Of a stretch of 40,016 nucleotides of DNA, positions 7,907 through 15,452 are shown one piece after another (the stretch's first letter is position 1; each line of letters starts with the position of its first letter). Source of the DNA: Rubrivivax sp. (GTDB lineage Bacteria; Pseudomonadota; Gammaproteobacteria; Burkholderiales; Burkholderiaceae_C); assembly GCA_016789955.1 (NCBI GenBank), contig JAEUPB010000081.1, positions 1 through 40,016 on the forward strand, read 5' to 3'. A program made the translations under genes and the position numbers. A model generated the notes under the pieces. That model did not search any database. It worked only from the letters and a program-made list of their open reading frames with translations, and was not told the DNA's origin.

Positions 7907-8641
7907 TCAGGCCGGCGTCTCGGCGATCGCGGCGAACCCGAGCACCACGCGCCGCGTCATCGCCGACTTCTTCTCGAGCTTGGTGACGACCACGGCGCCG
8001 ATGTCCGCCGTGTTGCTGACGTGCGTGCCGCCGCAAGGCTGCAGGTCCACGCCCTCGATCTCGATCACGCGCACACGACCCAGGCCGCGCGGCGGCTGCA
8101 CGCTCATGCTGCGCACGAGGCCCGGGTTGGCGTCGAGCTCGGCTTCGCTGATCCAGCGGTGGCGCACCGGGCGCGCCTCGCGCACCAACCGCGCGAGGCC
8201 CTCGTTGAGCGCCTCCTTGTTCAGCGGCTCGTCGGTGTGGAAGTCCAGCCGCGCGTAGCCCTGCGTGATCGAGCAGCCGTTTACCGGATGCGGGATCAGC
8301 GCACACAGCAGGTGCGTCGCGGTGTGGAAGCGCCGATGGGCGCTGCGCCGCGCGACGTCGATGCGCGCGGTCACCGGCGTGCCGGGCGTGAACAAGGACA
8401 GGTCCGCGTCCGCCGCGGCCACGTGCACGATGCCGCCCGGATGCTCCTTGCTCTTGCGCGCGTCGACGATCGCGAGGTGTGCGCCGCCCGAGGCGACCAT
8501 CTCGCCGGCATCCCCGGCCTGCCCGCCGCCCAGCGGGTAGTACACCGTGCGGTCGAGGATCAGCCCACCCTCCGCGTGCGCGAGCACGGTGGCGGTGCAC
8601 TCGGCGAGGTCGGCATCCTCGCGGAACAGTTCGTCGGTCAT
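7907..8641 (-). CDS. AlaX-type alanyl-tRNA editing protein
   Basis: A free-standing homologue of the AlaRS editing domain (244 residues) expected to deacylate mischarged tRNA-Ala. The zinc/catalytic motifs are intact: HTATH within RRFHTATHLLCALI (HxxxH), and CGGTH within LQPCGGTHVSNTADIG (CxxxH). The N-terminal YYPLGGGQAGDAGEM is the family's Gly-rich segment. It starts ATG at 8641, overlapping the upstream VOC gene by four bases. It is last of six coupled genes devoted to amino-acid chemistry, which hints that the operon handles an amino acid that can be misloaded on tRNA-Ala. Confidence 0.92.
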   Translation of the reverse strand: MTDELFREDADLAECTATVLAHAEGGLILDRTVYYPLGGGQAGDAGEMVASGGAHLAIVDARKSKEHPGGIVHVAAADADLSLFTPGTPVTARIDVARRSAHRRFHTATHLLCALIPHPVNGCSITQGYARLDFHTDEPLNKEALNEGLARLVREARPVRHRWISEAELDANPGLVRSMSVQPPRGLGRVRVIEIEGVDLQPCGGTHVSNTADIGAVVVTKLEKKSAMTRRVVLGFAAIAETPA

Positions 8642-9291
8642 CGGGTCTCCAGCGTCACGCTGCCGAAGCCGGCAGCCCGGGGTCCGCGCAGCGTCGCGCG
8701 CAGCCCGGCAGCGCCGCGATGATGCACGCCCGGCGCGACCAGCAACGCCGCGGCCGCCGGCGGCAGCCCACCCACCTCGACCCGCTCGATGGACAGCACC
8801 GGCTCGCCCATGCGCAGCGTCGGGTGCTCGCCGCGCCAGGCGATCAGCGTCGGCAGCGCGCCGCGGCACTGCGGCCGGCCGTCGGCGCGCACGCTGATGG
8901 TCCACGCCAGCACGCCGTGCGGCGTGGGCCGGGTCGCCGCGGTGGGCGTGCCGGGGTCCAGGCCGAGGGCCGCGAGCGTGGCGCAGCGGGCGTCCAGGTC
9001 GTCGCAGCGCGCCACCCAGTGCACGAGCGACGGCGGCGCGGCCGGGTCGCGCTCGTCGAGCCCGAACCAGCGCGGATGCGTCGGGGCCGAGGCCTCGGGG
9101 TCGATCGCGATGATCTCGAGATAGGCCTGCGGGCAGGCCCCGCCCAGCGGCAGCAACCGGTTGTGCGTGCCCATCAGCAGATGCTTGCCTCCGGGGCCCG
9201 GTGTGACGCCGAAGGTCTGCTCGCACCAGCGCACGCCGTCCTCGAGCGTGGACGCCGCGACCACCAGGTGGTCGAGTTCGACGACGCTCAC
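8638..9291 (-). CDS. VOC-family (glyoxalase-like domain) protein
   Basis: A 217-residue protein opening VSVVELDHLVVAASTLEDGVRWCEQTFGVTPGPGGKHLLMGTHNRLL. This is the glyoxalase-like domain signature with its first metal-ligand histidine (LDHLV). YLEIIAIDPEA supplies the glutamate-containing strand and LVHWVARCDDLDA starts the second half. The start is GTG at 9291, overlapping the phzF stop by four bases, and the stop overlaps the AlaX start by four bases. The reaction is unknown: VOC proteins include lyases, dioxygenases and binding proteins. Confidence 0.85.
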   Translation of the reverse strand: MSVVELDHLVVAASTLEDGVRWCEQTFGVTPGPGGKHLLMGTHNRLLPLGGACPQAYLEIIAIDPEASAPTHPRWFGLDERDPAAPPSLVHWVARCDDLDARCATLAALGLDPGTPTAATRPTPHGVLAWTISVRADGRPQCRGALPTLIAWRGEHPTLRMGEPVLSIERVEVGGLPPAAAALLVAPGVHHRGAAGLRATLRGPRAAGFGSVTLETR

Positions 9292-10124
9292 AGCGAAACG
9301 CTGCCTTCGATGCAGCGCACCACGTCGCCGCCGATCCAGATGTCGCTGCCGAGGCGCTCGACGAACACGCGGCCGTCGCGGCCGAGTGCCGTGCCCTGCG
9401 TGGCGACGTAGCGATCGGGCGCGAGACCTGCTCCGATCAGCCATTGCGCGAGACCGGCATTCAGGCTGCCGGTCACCGGATCTTCGGGCACCGAGAGCGT
9501 GGGCACGAAGGCGCGCACCTCGAACCGCGTCGCGTGGCCAGCCGGCTGCGCCGCGACCACGCCGAGCTTCAGCGCGCCCATCGCCGCGAAGTCGGGCTTC
9601 AGGCCGATGACCTGGGCCGCCGAACGCAGCATCACCGCACACCAGCCCGGGCCGTTGTCGACCCACTGGTGGTGCAGCACGTCGCCCGGCGCGAGGTGCA
9701 GCGCGCGCCCGATCTGCTGCAGCGTCGCGTCGTCCAGCGGCCCGGTGCGACGCAGCGGCGGTGCCGCGAAAGCGAGCCGGGAGCCGTCCTGCTTCACGCG
9801 CACCAGGCCCACGCCGCACTCCTGCAACACCACGCCGGGCTGCCGAGGCTGCCCGCCCGCGGCCAGCCACGCATGGCAGCTGCCGAGCGTCGGGTGGCCG
9901 GCGAAAGGCAGCTCGCCGCCGGGCGTCCAGATGCGCACGCGGTAGTCGGCCTGCGCATCGGTGGGCGGCAGCAGGAAGGTCGTCTCGGACAGGTTGGTCC
10001 AGCGGGCGAACGCGGCCATCTCGGCATCGCCGAGGCCGCTCGCGTCGTGCACCACGGCCAGCGGGTTGCCTTTCAGCGGCACGGCGCTGAAGACATCGAG
10101 CTGGTGGAAGCGGCGGGGGGTCAT
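9288..10124 (-). CDS. PhzF-family isomerase
   Basis: A 278-residue epimerase/isomerase of the PhzF / diaminopimelate-epimerase fold. It starts MTPRRFHQLDVFSAVPLKGNPLAVV and carries the family motifs NLSETTFLLPP (catalytic Glu), GELPFAGHPTLGSCHAWL and EDPVTGSLNAGLAQWL. A strong ribosome binding site (GGAGGAG at 10134-10140) sits nine bases before the ATG at 10124, which selects this start over longer ones. PhzF makes phenazine precursors, but no other phenazine gene is here. Homologues in amino-acid operons are usually uncharacterised isomerases. Confidence 0.9.
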   Translation of the reverse strand: MTPRRFHQLDVFSAVPLKGNPLAVVHDASGLGDAEMAAFARWTNLSETTFLLPPTDAQADYRVRIWTPGGELPFAGHPTLGSCHAWLAAGGQPRQPGVVLQECGVGLVRVKQDGSRLAFAAPPLRRTGPLDDATLQQIGRALHLAPGDVLHHQWVDNGPGWCAVMLRSAAQVIGLKPDFAAMGALKLGVVAAQPAGHATRFEVRAFVPTLSVPEDPVTGSLNAGLAQWLIGAGLAPDRYVATQGTALGRDGRVFVERLGSDIWIGGDVVRCIEGSVSL

Positions 10125-10146
10125 GGCCGGCATCTCCTCCTTCACG

Positions 10147-11319
10147 TCACGGCGCGGCCCGCAGCACCTGGCCGAGCAGCGCCACGCCGCGGGTGATGGT
10201 CTCCGGCGGCACGGTGACGAACGAAAGCCGCAGCGTGTTCGCGCGCGGTTGATGCGCGAAGAACGTGGCGCCGGGCACGTAGGCCACGCCGGCCGCCACG
10301 GCCTTGGGCAACAGCGCCGTGGCGTCGATCGCCGCGGGCAGTTCCAGCCAGAAGAACATGCCGCCGATCGGCGCGTGCCAGCGGCAGCCGGCCGGCAGGT
10401 GCTGCTCCAGCGCCGCCCGCATCGCGTCGCGCTGGGCGCGGTAGCGCTGGCGGATCGTCGGCACGTGCTGCGTGAGGAAGCCGTCGCGGATCACCTCGTG
10501 CACCACGCGCTGGTTGAAGCCCGGCGTGTGCAGGTCGGCCGCCTGCTTGGCTTGCAGCAGCTTGGGGTACAGCGCTGCCGGCGCGACCACGTAGCCCAGG
10601 CGCAGCCCCGGCGCCAGCACCTTCGAGAACGAGCCGAGGTACACCGCCTGGTCGCCGAGCTGCGCACTGATCGGCGGCGGCGGCGGCGTGTCGAACCACA
10701 GGTCGCCGTAGGGGTTGTCTTCCACCACCGGCAGGCCGATCGTGCGCGCGGCAGCGGCCAGCGCCTCGCGGCGCGAGGCCGACAGGCAGCGGCCGGTAGG
10801 GTTCTGGAAGTTCGGCAGCAGGTACAGGAAGCGCGCGCCGCGCGCCGCCTGCAGCGCCTGCGGCAGCGGGCCTTCGTCGTCGCCCTCCACGGGCGTGAAC
10901 TCGGGCTCGTACGGCGCGAAGGCCTGCAGCGCGCCGAGGTAGGTGGGCTGCTCCACGGCCACGCGGCTGCCCGGGTCGATCAGCACCTTGCCGACGAGGT
11001 CGAGACCCTGCTGAGAGCCGGTGGTGATCAGTACCCGCCCGGCGTCGGCCGCCACGCCCATGCGCGACAGCTCGTGCGCCACCCACTCGCGCAGCGGCCC
11101 GTAGCCTTCGCTGGCCGCGTACTGCAGCGCCTCGCGCGGGGTGTCGCGGAGCACCCGCGCGGTGGCCTCGGCCATCGCGGCCACCGGGAAGGTGTCGGCC
11201 GAGGGCAGCCCACCGGCCAGCGAGATGATCCCGGGCTTCTCGGTGATCTTCAGGATCTCGCGGATCGTCGAGGGGTTGAGCCGCTCGGCGCGGCGGGCCA
11301 TGGTCCAGTCGAAGGTCAT
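10147..11319 (-). CDS. Fold-type I PLP-dependent aminotransferase (2-aminoadipate/MocR-like without HTH)
   Basis: A 390-residue class I/II aminotransferase. Signatures: ISLAGGLPSADTFP near the N-terminus, LQYAASEGYGPLREW, LITTGSQQGLDLVGKVLIDPG, NFQNPTGRCLS, VVEDNPYGDL (PLP Asp) and SFSKVLAPGLRLGY with the Schiff-base lysine. It resembles LysN / 2-aminoadipate and valine-pyruvate type enzymes. It lies 20 bases after the racemase and 22 bases before phzF on the same strand. In this operon it probably links the amino acid handled by the racemase to its keto acid. Substrate not determinable. Confidence 0.92.
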   Translation of the reverse strand: MTFDWTMARRAERLNPSTIREILKITEKPGIISLAGGLPSADTFPVAAMAEATARVLRDTPREALQYAASEGYGPLREWVAHELSRMGVAADAGRVLITTGSQQGLDLVGKVLIDPGSRVAVEQPTYLGALQAFAPYEPEFTPVEGDDEGPLPQALQAARGARFLYLLPNFQNPTGRCLSASRREALAAAARTIGLPVVEDNPYGDLWFDTPPPPPISAQLGDQAVYLGSFSKVLAPGLRLGYVVAPAALYPKLLQAKQAADLHTPGFNQRVVHEVIRDGFLTQHVPTIRQRYRAQRDAMRAALEQHLPAGCRWHAPIGGMFFWLELPAAIDATALLPKAVAAGVAYVPGATFFAHQPRANTLRLSFVTVPPETITRGVALLGQVLRAAP

Positions 11320-11339
11320 TCGGGGTCGCTTTCGGAAAG

Positions 11340-12035
11340 TCAGGCCAGCATCCAGTCCACCGCGGCGGCGGCATGCAGCGCGGTGCTGTCGAGCACTGGC
11401 AGCGGGCTGCACCGGTCGTCGATGATCAGCGTGATCTCGGTGCAGCTCAAGGCCACCGCGTCGGCGCCTTGCGCGGCGAGACGCTCGATGATCGCGACGA
11501 TGCGCTGTCGCGAGGCATCGCTCACCACGCCGCGGCACAGCTCGTCGTAGATGATGCGGTGCAGCTCGATGCGGTCTTCGTCGCCGGGCACCAGCGCCTG
11601 GAGGCCGTGGCGCGACTGCCAGCGGTCGACGAGGATCGAGCGGTCTTCCATCGTGTAGCGCGTGCCCAGCAACGCGATGCGCCGCAGGCCGCGGACCCGC
11701 GCTGCGTCGGCCGTGGCATCGGCGATGTGCAGCAGCGGCAGCCCGCTGCCGGCCTCGACGCGCGACGCGAGCTTGTGCATCGTGTTGGTGGCGATCACCA
11801 GGCCTTGCGCACCGGCCGCCCGCAGCCCCTGCGCCGCCCGGGTCAGCGCATCGCCCAGCTCGTGCCACTGGCCGGCCGCCTGCGCGGCGGCCACCTCGGC
11901 GAAGTCCACGCTGTGCAGCACCAGTTCGGCACTGGCGAGCCCTCCGAGCCGCTGGGCCACGCCCCGGTTCAGCAGCCGGTAGTAGACGAGCGTGGACTCC
12001 CAGCTCATGCCGCCGATGACGCCGAGCCGCTTCAT
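11340..12035 (-). CDS. YgeA-type aspartate/glutamate-superfamily amino-acid racemase
   Basis: PLP-independent racemase of 231 residues that interconverts L and D amino acids with two active-site residues. The N-terminal KRLGVIGGMSWEST and C-terminal AVALSCTEITLII (catalytic Cys) are clear. The first catalytic position reads IATNTMHK, with Thr where many family members have Cys. That Thr/Cys pair is the one described for the broad-specificity racemase YgeA of E. coli, which is of similar length. The start overlaps the exporter's stop by four bases (ATGA), so racemase and exporter are co-translated. Confidence 0.9.
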   Translation of the reverse strand: MKRLGVIGGMSWESTLVYYRLLNRGVAQRLGGLASAELVLHSVDFAEVAAAQAAGQWHELGDALTRAAQGLRAAGAQGLVIATNTMHKLASRVEAGSGLPLLHIADATADAARVRGLRRIALLGTRYTMEDRSILVDRWQSRHGLQALVPGDEDRIELHRIIYDELCRGVVSDASRQRIVAIIERLAAQGADAVALSCTEITLIIDDRCSPLPVLDSTALHAAAAVDWMLA

Positions 12036-12967
12036 CTCGAAGCGCCTGCCGGCTGCCCCACCGGCATGCGCCGGCTCACCGCCACCACGGCCATCACCGC
12101 GAGCGCGAAGGCGACCGTCCCGGGCTCCAGCTGCTCGCCCAGCAGCGGCACCGCCGCCAGCAGTGCGAGGAAGGGCTGCAGCATCTGCACCTGGCTCACA
12201 CGCACCACGCCGCCCAGCGCGAGGCCCCGGTACCAGGCGAAGAAGCCCAGCCACATCGAGAACACCGACACATAGCCGAGCGCGCCCCAGGCCGCGGCCG
12301 AGGCGGCGTGCTCGGGCCACCACCACAGCGTGGCCGGCAGCGTGAACGGCAGCGAGCCCACCAGCACCCAGCAGATCACCTGCTCGGGCGGCAAGCCGGC
12401 GGCGGCGCGCGCTCCGGCCACGTAGCCCACGGCGCCGATCAGCATCGCCGCCAGCAGCCAGCCATCGGCCGCCGAGAGGCGCCCGCCGCCGGACCACGCC
12501 GCGAACGCCACCACCAATGCCGTGCCCAGCAGCGCGCAGGCCCAGAAGCCCCACGACGGCCGCTGCCGCAGCACCAGCGCCGCGAGCACCGCGGTGGCCA
12601 GCGGCAGCAGCCCCGAGACCACCGCCGCGTGCATCGATTCGACCTCGCGCAGCGCCAGCGCCAGGCACAGCGGGAAGCCGACCACGGTGCCCAGCGCACT
12701 GAGCGCCAGCGGCGCGTGCAGCCGGCGCGCCGGGCGGCGCGCACGCACTGCCACCAGGTACGCGGCCGCGAGCAGCCCCGCCAGCGCGGCACGTGCCGCG
12801 GTGACGAAGGCCGGCGGCAGCTGCGGCGCCGACGCGTCGCCGACGGCCAGCCGCGTCATCGGCATCGTCAGCGCGAAGATCGCCACGCCCAGCGCGCCGA
12901 GCGCGTAGCCCAGCGAGGCCTGTGACCCCGGAGCGGGCGCGGCGGTGGCGGGGGCTGGCGTCGTCAT
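12032..12967 (-). CDS. EamA/DMT-family transporter
   Basis: A 311-residue drug/metabolite-superfamily permease with about ten hydrophobic helices in two EamA repeats. Features: GALGVAIFALTMPMTRLA in helix 1, AAVVSGLLPLATAVLAALVLRQRP ending repeat 1, and VVRVSQVQMLQPFLALLAAVPLLGEQL ending repeat 2. Many DMT proteins next to MocR regulators export amino acids. It heads the coupled minus-strand operon and diverges from the MocR gene. No Shine-Dalgarno sequence precedes the ATG, and a weak -10-like TAGACT ends seven bases before it, so a leaderless mRNA is possible. Confidence 0.9.
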   Translation of the reverse strand: MTTPAPATAAPAPGSQASLGYALGALGVAIFALTMPMTRLAVGDASAPQLPPAFVTAARAALAGLLAAAYLVAVRARRPARRLHAPLALSALGTVVGFPLCLALALREVESMHAAVVSGLLPLATAVLAALVLRQRPSWGFWACALLGTALVVAFAAWSGGGRLSAADGWLLAAMLIGAVGYVAGARAAAGLPPEQVICWVLVGSLPFTLPATLWWWPEHAASAAAWGALGYVSVFSMWLGFFAWYRGLALGGVVRVSQVQMLQPFLALLAAVPLLGEQLEPGTVAFALAVMAVVAVSRRMPVGQPAGASR

Positions 12968-13020
12968 CGGGTCAGTCTAGTCGACGACACCAGCACACAA
13001 GCAATACACTCTGCGACCAC

Positions 13021-13037
13021 AGTACACGCCCTGTACT
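13021..13037. promoter_or_regulatory. Probable MocR operator (inverted repeat)
   Basis: AGTACA and TGTACT form a perfect 6-base inverted repeat around CGCCC in the 89-base gap between the divergent EamA and MocR genes. Further TACA half-sites occur at 13005-13008 and 13052-13055. MocR-type regulators normally bind the divergent intergenic region with direct or inverted repeats. Assignment as operator is inferred. Confidence 0.5.
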
Positions 13038-13056
13038 GCTGACTGAGGCGATACAG

Positions 13057-14496
13057 ATGAGCCCCGAGATCGACCCTGCCACCGGCCCTGCGGGCCGCCT
13101 GGCCCGCGGCAGCGACGAGCCGCTGACGGCGCAGCTCGCGCAGCGCTATGCCGAGCGCATCGGCCAGAAGCTGCTCGCCCCCGGCACGCGGCTGCCGTCG
13201 GTGCGCGACTGCGCGCGCCGGCACGGCGTGAGCCCGAGCACCGTGGTCGGCGCCTACGACCTGCTGCTGGCTCAGGGCCTCGTGGAGGCGCGGCCGCAGC
13301 GCGGCTTCTACGTGCGTGCCGCGTCGACCCCGCCACGCGCGGCCGCACCCGTGGCCGCGGCGCCGGCTTCGCTGCAGCCGCGGCCGGTGGACGCCACCGC
13401 GCTGATCCGCGGCATGTTCCAGGTGCGCGGCGGCAAGTCGTCGCCGGGCATGGGCACGCTGCCCGAGGACTGGCTGGACGCCGCGATGCTGCAGCGCGCG
13501 CTGCGTCGCGTGGCCGGCGAGAGCGGCACCGATTGGCTGCGCTACGGCCACCCCGAGGGCGACGAGTCGCTGCGGCGCGCGCTGGTGCAACGGCTCGCCG
13601 ACCTGGGCATCGAGGCGGGCGCAGCGCAGATCGTCACCACCATCGGCGCGACGCAGGCGCTGGATGTGATCTCGCGCACGCTGCTGCAGCCCGGCGACGC
13701 GGTGCTCGTCGACGAGCCTGGCTGGGCGGTGGAGTACGCGCGGCTCACGCGGGCCGGCATGCGGCTGCTGCCGGTGCCGCGCGGGCCCGTCGGCCCCGAC
13801 CTCGACGTGCTCGCGCAGCTGCTCGAACGGCACGCACCGCGCCTGTACGTCACCGTCTCGGTGCTGCACAACCCGACCGGCTACTCGCTCTCGCCCGCGG
13901 TGGCGCACCAGGTGCTGCGGCTGGCCGAGCGGCATGACCTGACGATCGTCGAGGACGACACCTACAGCTGGTTCGCGCCGGCGCACGCCACGCGCCTGGC
14001 GCAGCTCGACGGCCTGCAGCGCACGGTGCTGGTCTCGGGCTTCTCGAAGATCCTCGCGCCGCAGTGGCGCGTGGGCTGGCTGGCCGCACCGGCGCGGCTG
14101 GTCGAGCGCTTCGTCGACACCAAGCTGCTGTCCACGCTGACCACCGCCGCGCCGCTGGAGCGCGCGCTGGCGGCCTGCCTGGAGCAAGGCGCGCTGCGCC
14201 GCCACGCCGATCGTGTCGTCGACCGGCTCGATGCGGCGCGGGCGCGCACCCAGCGGCTCGTGCGCGAAGCGGGCTTTCGCTTCGCCACACCGCCGGCGGG
14301 CCTGTTCGGCTGGGTCGACGTGGGCGCCGACACCGCGCGGCTCGTGCAGCCGCTGCTGGACGACGGTTGGCTGATCGCGCCGGGCACGCTGTTCCACGCC
14401 GCACCGCGGCCGAGCACGCTGATGCGCATCAACTTTGCAACAGCACAGGACGCCCGCTTCTGGCGCACCGTGAAGGCCCTCGCTTCACGGACGTGA
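13057..14496 (+). CDS. MocR/PdxR-family transcriptional regulator (GntR wHTH fused to aminotransferase)
   Basis: A 479-residue regulator with an N-terminal GntR winged helix: LTAQLAQRYAERIGQKLLAPGTRLPSVRDCARRHGVSPSTVVGAYDLL, about residues 22-75, ending in GFYV. An Ala/Pro linker leads to an aminotransferase-like effector domain with HNPTGYSLS, IVEDDTYSWF and GFSKILAPQWRVGWLAAP, so the PLP lysine is kept. The start is ATG at 13057 with GAGG eight bases upstream. It diverges from the exporter and is the natural regulator of that six-gene operon. The effector is probably a PLP-amino acid adduct of the compound handled there. Confidence 0.93.
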   Translation: MSPEIDPATGPAGRLARGSDEPLTAQLAQRYAERIGQKLLAPGTRLPSVRDCARRHGVSPSTVVGAYDLLLAQGLVEARPQRGFYVRAASTPPRAAAPVAAAPASLQPRPVDATALIRGMFQVRGGKSSPGMGTLPEDWLDAAMLQRALRRVAGESGTDWLRYGHPEGDESLRRALVQRLADLGIEAGAAQIVTTIGATQALDVISRTLLQPGDAVLVDEPGWAVEYARLTRAGMRLLPVPRGPVGPDLDVLAQLLERHAPRLYVTVSVLHNPTGYSLSPAVAHQVLRLAERHDLTIVEDDTYSWFAPAHATRLAQLDGLQRTVLVSGFSKILAPQWRVGWLAAPARLVERFVDTKLLSTLTTAAPLERALAACLEQGALRRHADRVVDRLDAARARTQRLVREAGFRFATPPAGLFGWVDVGADTARLVQPLLDDGWLIAPGTLFHAAPRPSTLMRINFATAQDARFWRTVKALASRT

Positions 14497-14534
14497 CAGC
14501 GAGACCGCAAGCCCGGAAACAGTTGCAACAGTGC

Positions 14535-14562
14535 TTGCGACGAGTCGGCGCGTCGCTAGGAT
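14535..14562 (+). promoter_or_regulatory. Candidate sigma-70 promoter for the gene at 14672
   Basis: TTGCGA (14535-14540) and TAGGAT (14557-14562) are separated by 16 bases and face the downstream gene, giving a leader of about 100 bases. A palindromic GTTGCAAC (14522-14529) lies just upstream. Confidence 0.5.
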
Positions 14563-14575
14563 TTCCCCACGCCGA

Positions 14576-14652
14576 CGCCGGGGTCTGCCCCGGCGGCTGT
14601 ACCGAACAACATGCCGACGTGTCCGCGGAGAGCGTAGCCGCAGGAAGGTCGG
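14576..14652 (+). other. Stem-loops in the 5' leader (terminator or leader structure)
   Basis: The first stem CGCCGGGG/CCCCGGCG with loop TCTG (14576-14595) is perfect over eight pairs. A second structure pairs CCGAC (14614-14618) with GTCGG (14648-14652) around an inner GCGG/CCGC stem. No U-tract follows either. The first could terminate the upstream regulator gene; both could form a structured leader. I do not recognise a known riboswitch here. Confidence 0.4.
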
Positions 14653-14671
14653 GCCAACAACGGGCAGCGCC

Positions 14672-15439
14672 ATGCATTTCCGTCCGACGGTCCCTGTCGA
14701 TGATCCTGCCGAGCTGATGCGTGTCAGCGCATTCCGGCGCCAGCTCGACGCGGGTGCGTCGTCCACCGGCGCCGACGAGATGGCCACGCGCAACTCGGCA
14801 CTCGGCCCCTCGCTGCTGCAGGACCTGCAGCGCTTCGAGCGCGACGGGCACAAGGGCGAGCTGCTCGAGGTGCTGGCGGCCTGCGTGCGGCACGGCCGCA
14901 GCCTGCTCGTGCACCTGCAGATCGAGGACCGCATGCTGCCGATGTCGGTGTTCCCGGCCGACCGCCTGGTGCACCTGCCGATCGAGATGGAGCGCTTCCT
15001 GTCGATGCCGCTGGGCGACCTGCGCGTGGCCGCCTACGAGCCGCCGACGCTGCGGCCGCCGGCCGAGTCGAAGCCGCGCGGCCTGGGCGCCCTGCTGGCC
15101 GACGCGCCGACGTTCGAGCCCCTGGGCCCGCTGCTGTGGGAGTTGGCGCTGCGCGGCTCGCGCGACGAGCTGCTCCCCGAGATCGCCGGCGTGGTGGCGT
15201 ACCGCGTGGCGCCGGGCATGGAACTGCGGGCGCTGAAGCTCACCGGCTCGCTCGCCACGGCGGCCCAACGCCTGCAGCGCGAGACCTGCAGCCTGCGCGA
15301 GATCGCCGCCTGGCCGTCGTTCGACCGTCAGCGGGCGATGCGCATGCTCAACGGCCTGTACCTGCAGGCCGGTCTGATCGTCAGCCGCACGCACCCGGCA
15401 GCGATCAACGACCACTGGCGCTCGTCGACCGCAGCGTGA
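14672..15439 (+). CDS. Conserved-looking protein of unknown function
   Basis: I do not recognise a characterised family. The 255-residue product has no signal peptide or membrane helix. The first half includes a segment rich in hydrophobic beta-strands (SLLVHLQIEDRMLPMSVFPA, then RLVHLPIEMERFL). The second half (about 155-245) is helical and ends LREIAAWPSFDRQRAMRMLNGLYLQAGLIVSR, which looks like a helical or winged-helix output region. The ATG is weakly supported: AGGAAGG lies about 22 bases upstream, too far for a normal site. It sits alone between a MocR regulator and the convergent uup gene. Composition matches its neighbours, so recent transfer is not indicated. A regulatory role is only a guess. 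Confidence 0.75.
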   Translation: MHFRPTVPVDDPAELMRVSAFRRQLDAGASSTGADEMATRNSALGPSLLQDLQRFERDGHKGELLEVLAACVRHGRSLLVHLQIEDRMLPMSVFPADRLVHLPIEMERFLSMPLGDLRVAAYEPPTLRPPAESKPRGLGALLADAPTFEPLGPLLWELALRGSRDELLPEIAGVVAYRVAPGMELRALKLTGSLATAAQRLQRETCSLREIAAWPSFDRQRAMRMLNGLYLQAGLIVSRTHPAAINDHWRSSTAA

Positions 15440-15452
15440 CCTCGGTGCGGCA

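Noticed and set aside
9288-10124. Phenazine biosynthesis locus
   Set aside because: Only a PhzF-type isomerase is present. No PhzA/B, D, E or G homologues are in the window, and the neighbours are amino-acid genes.
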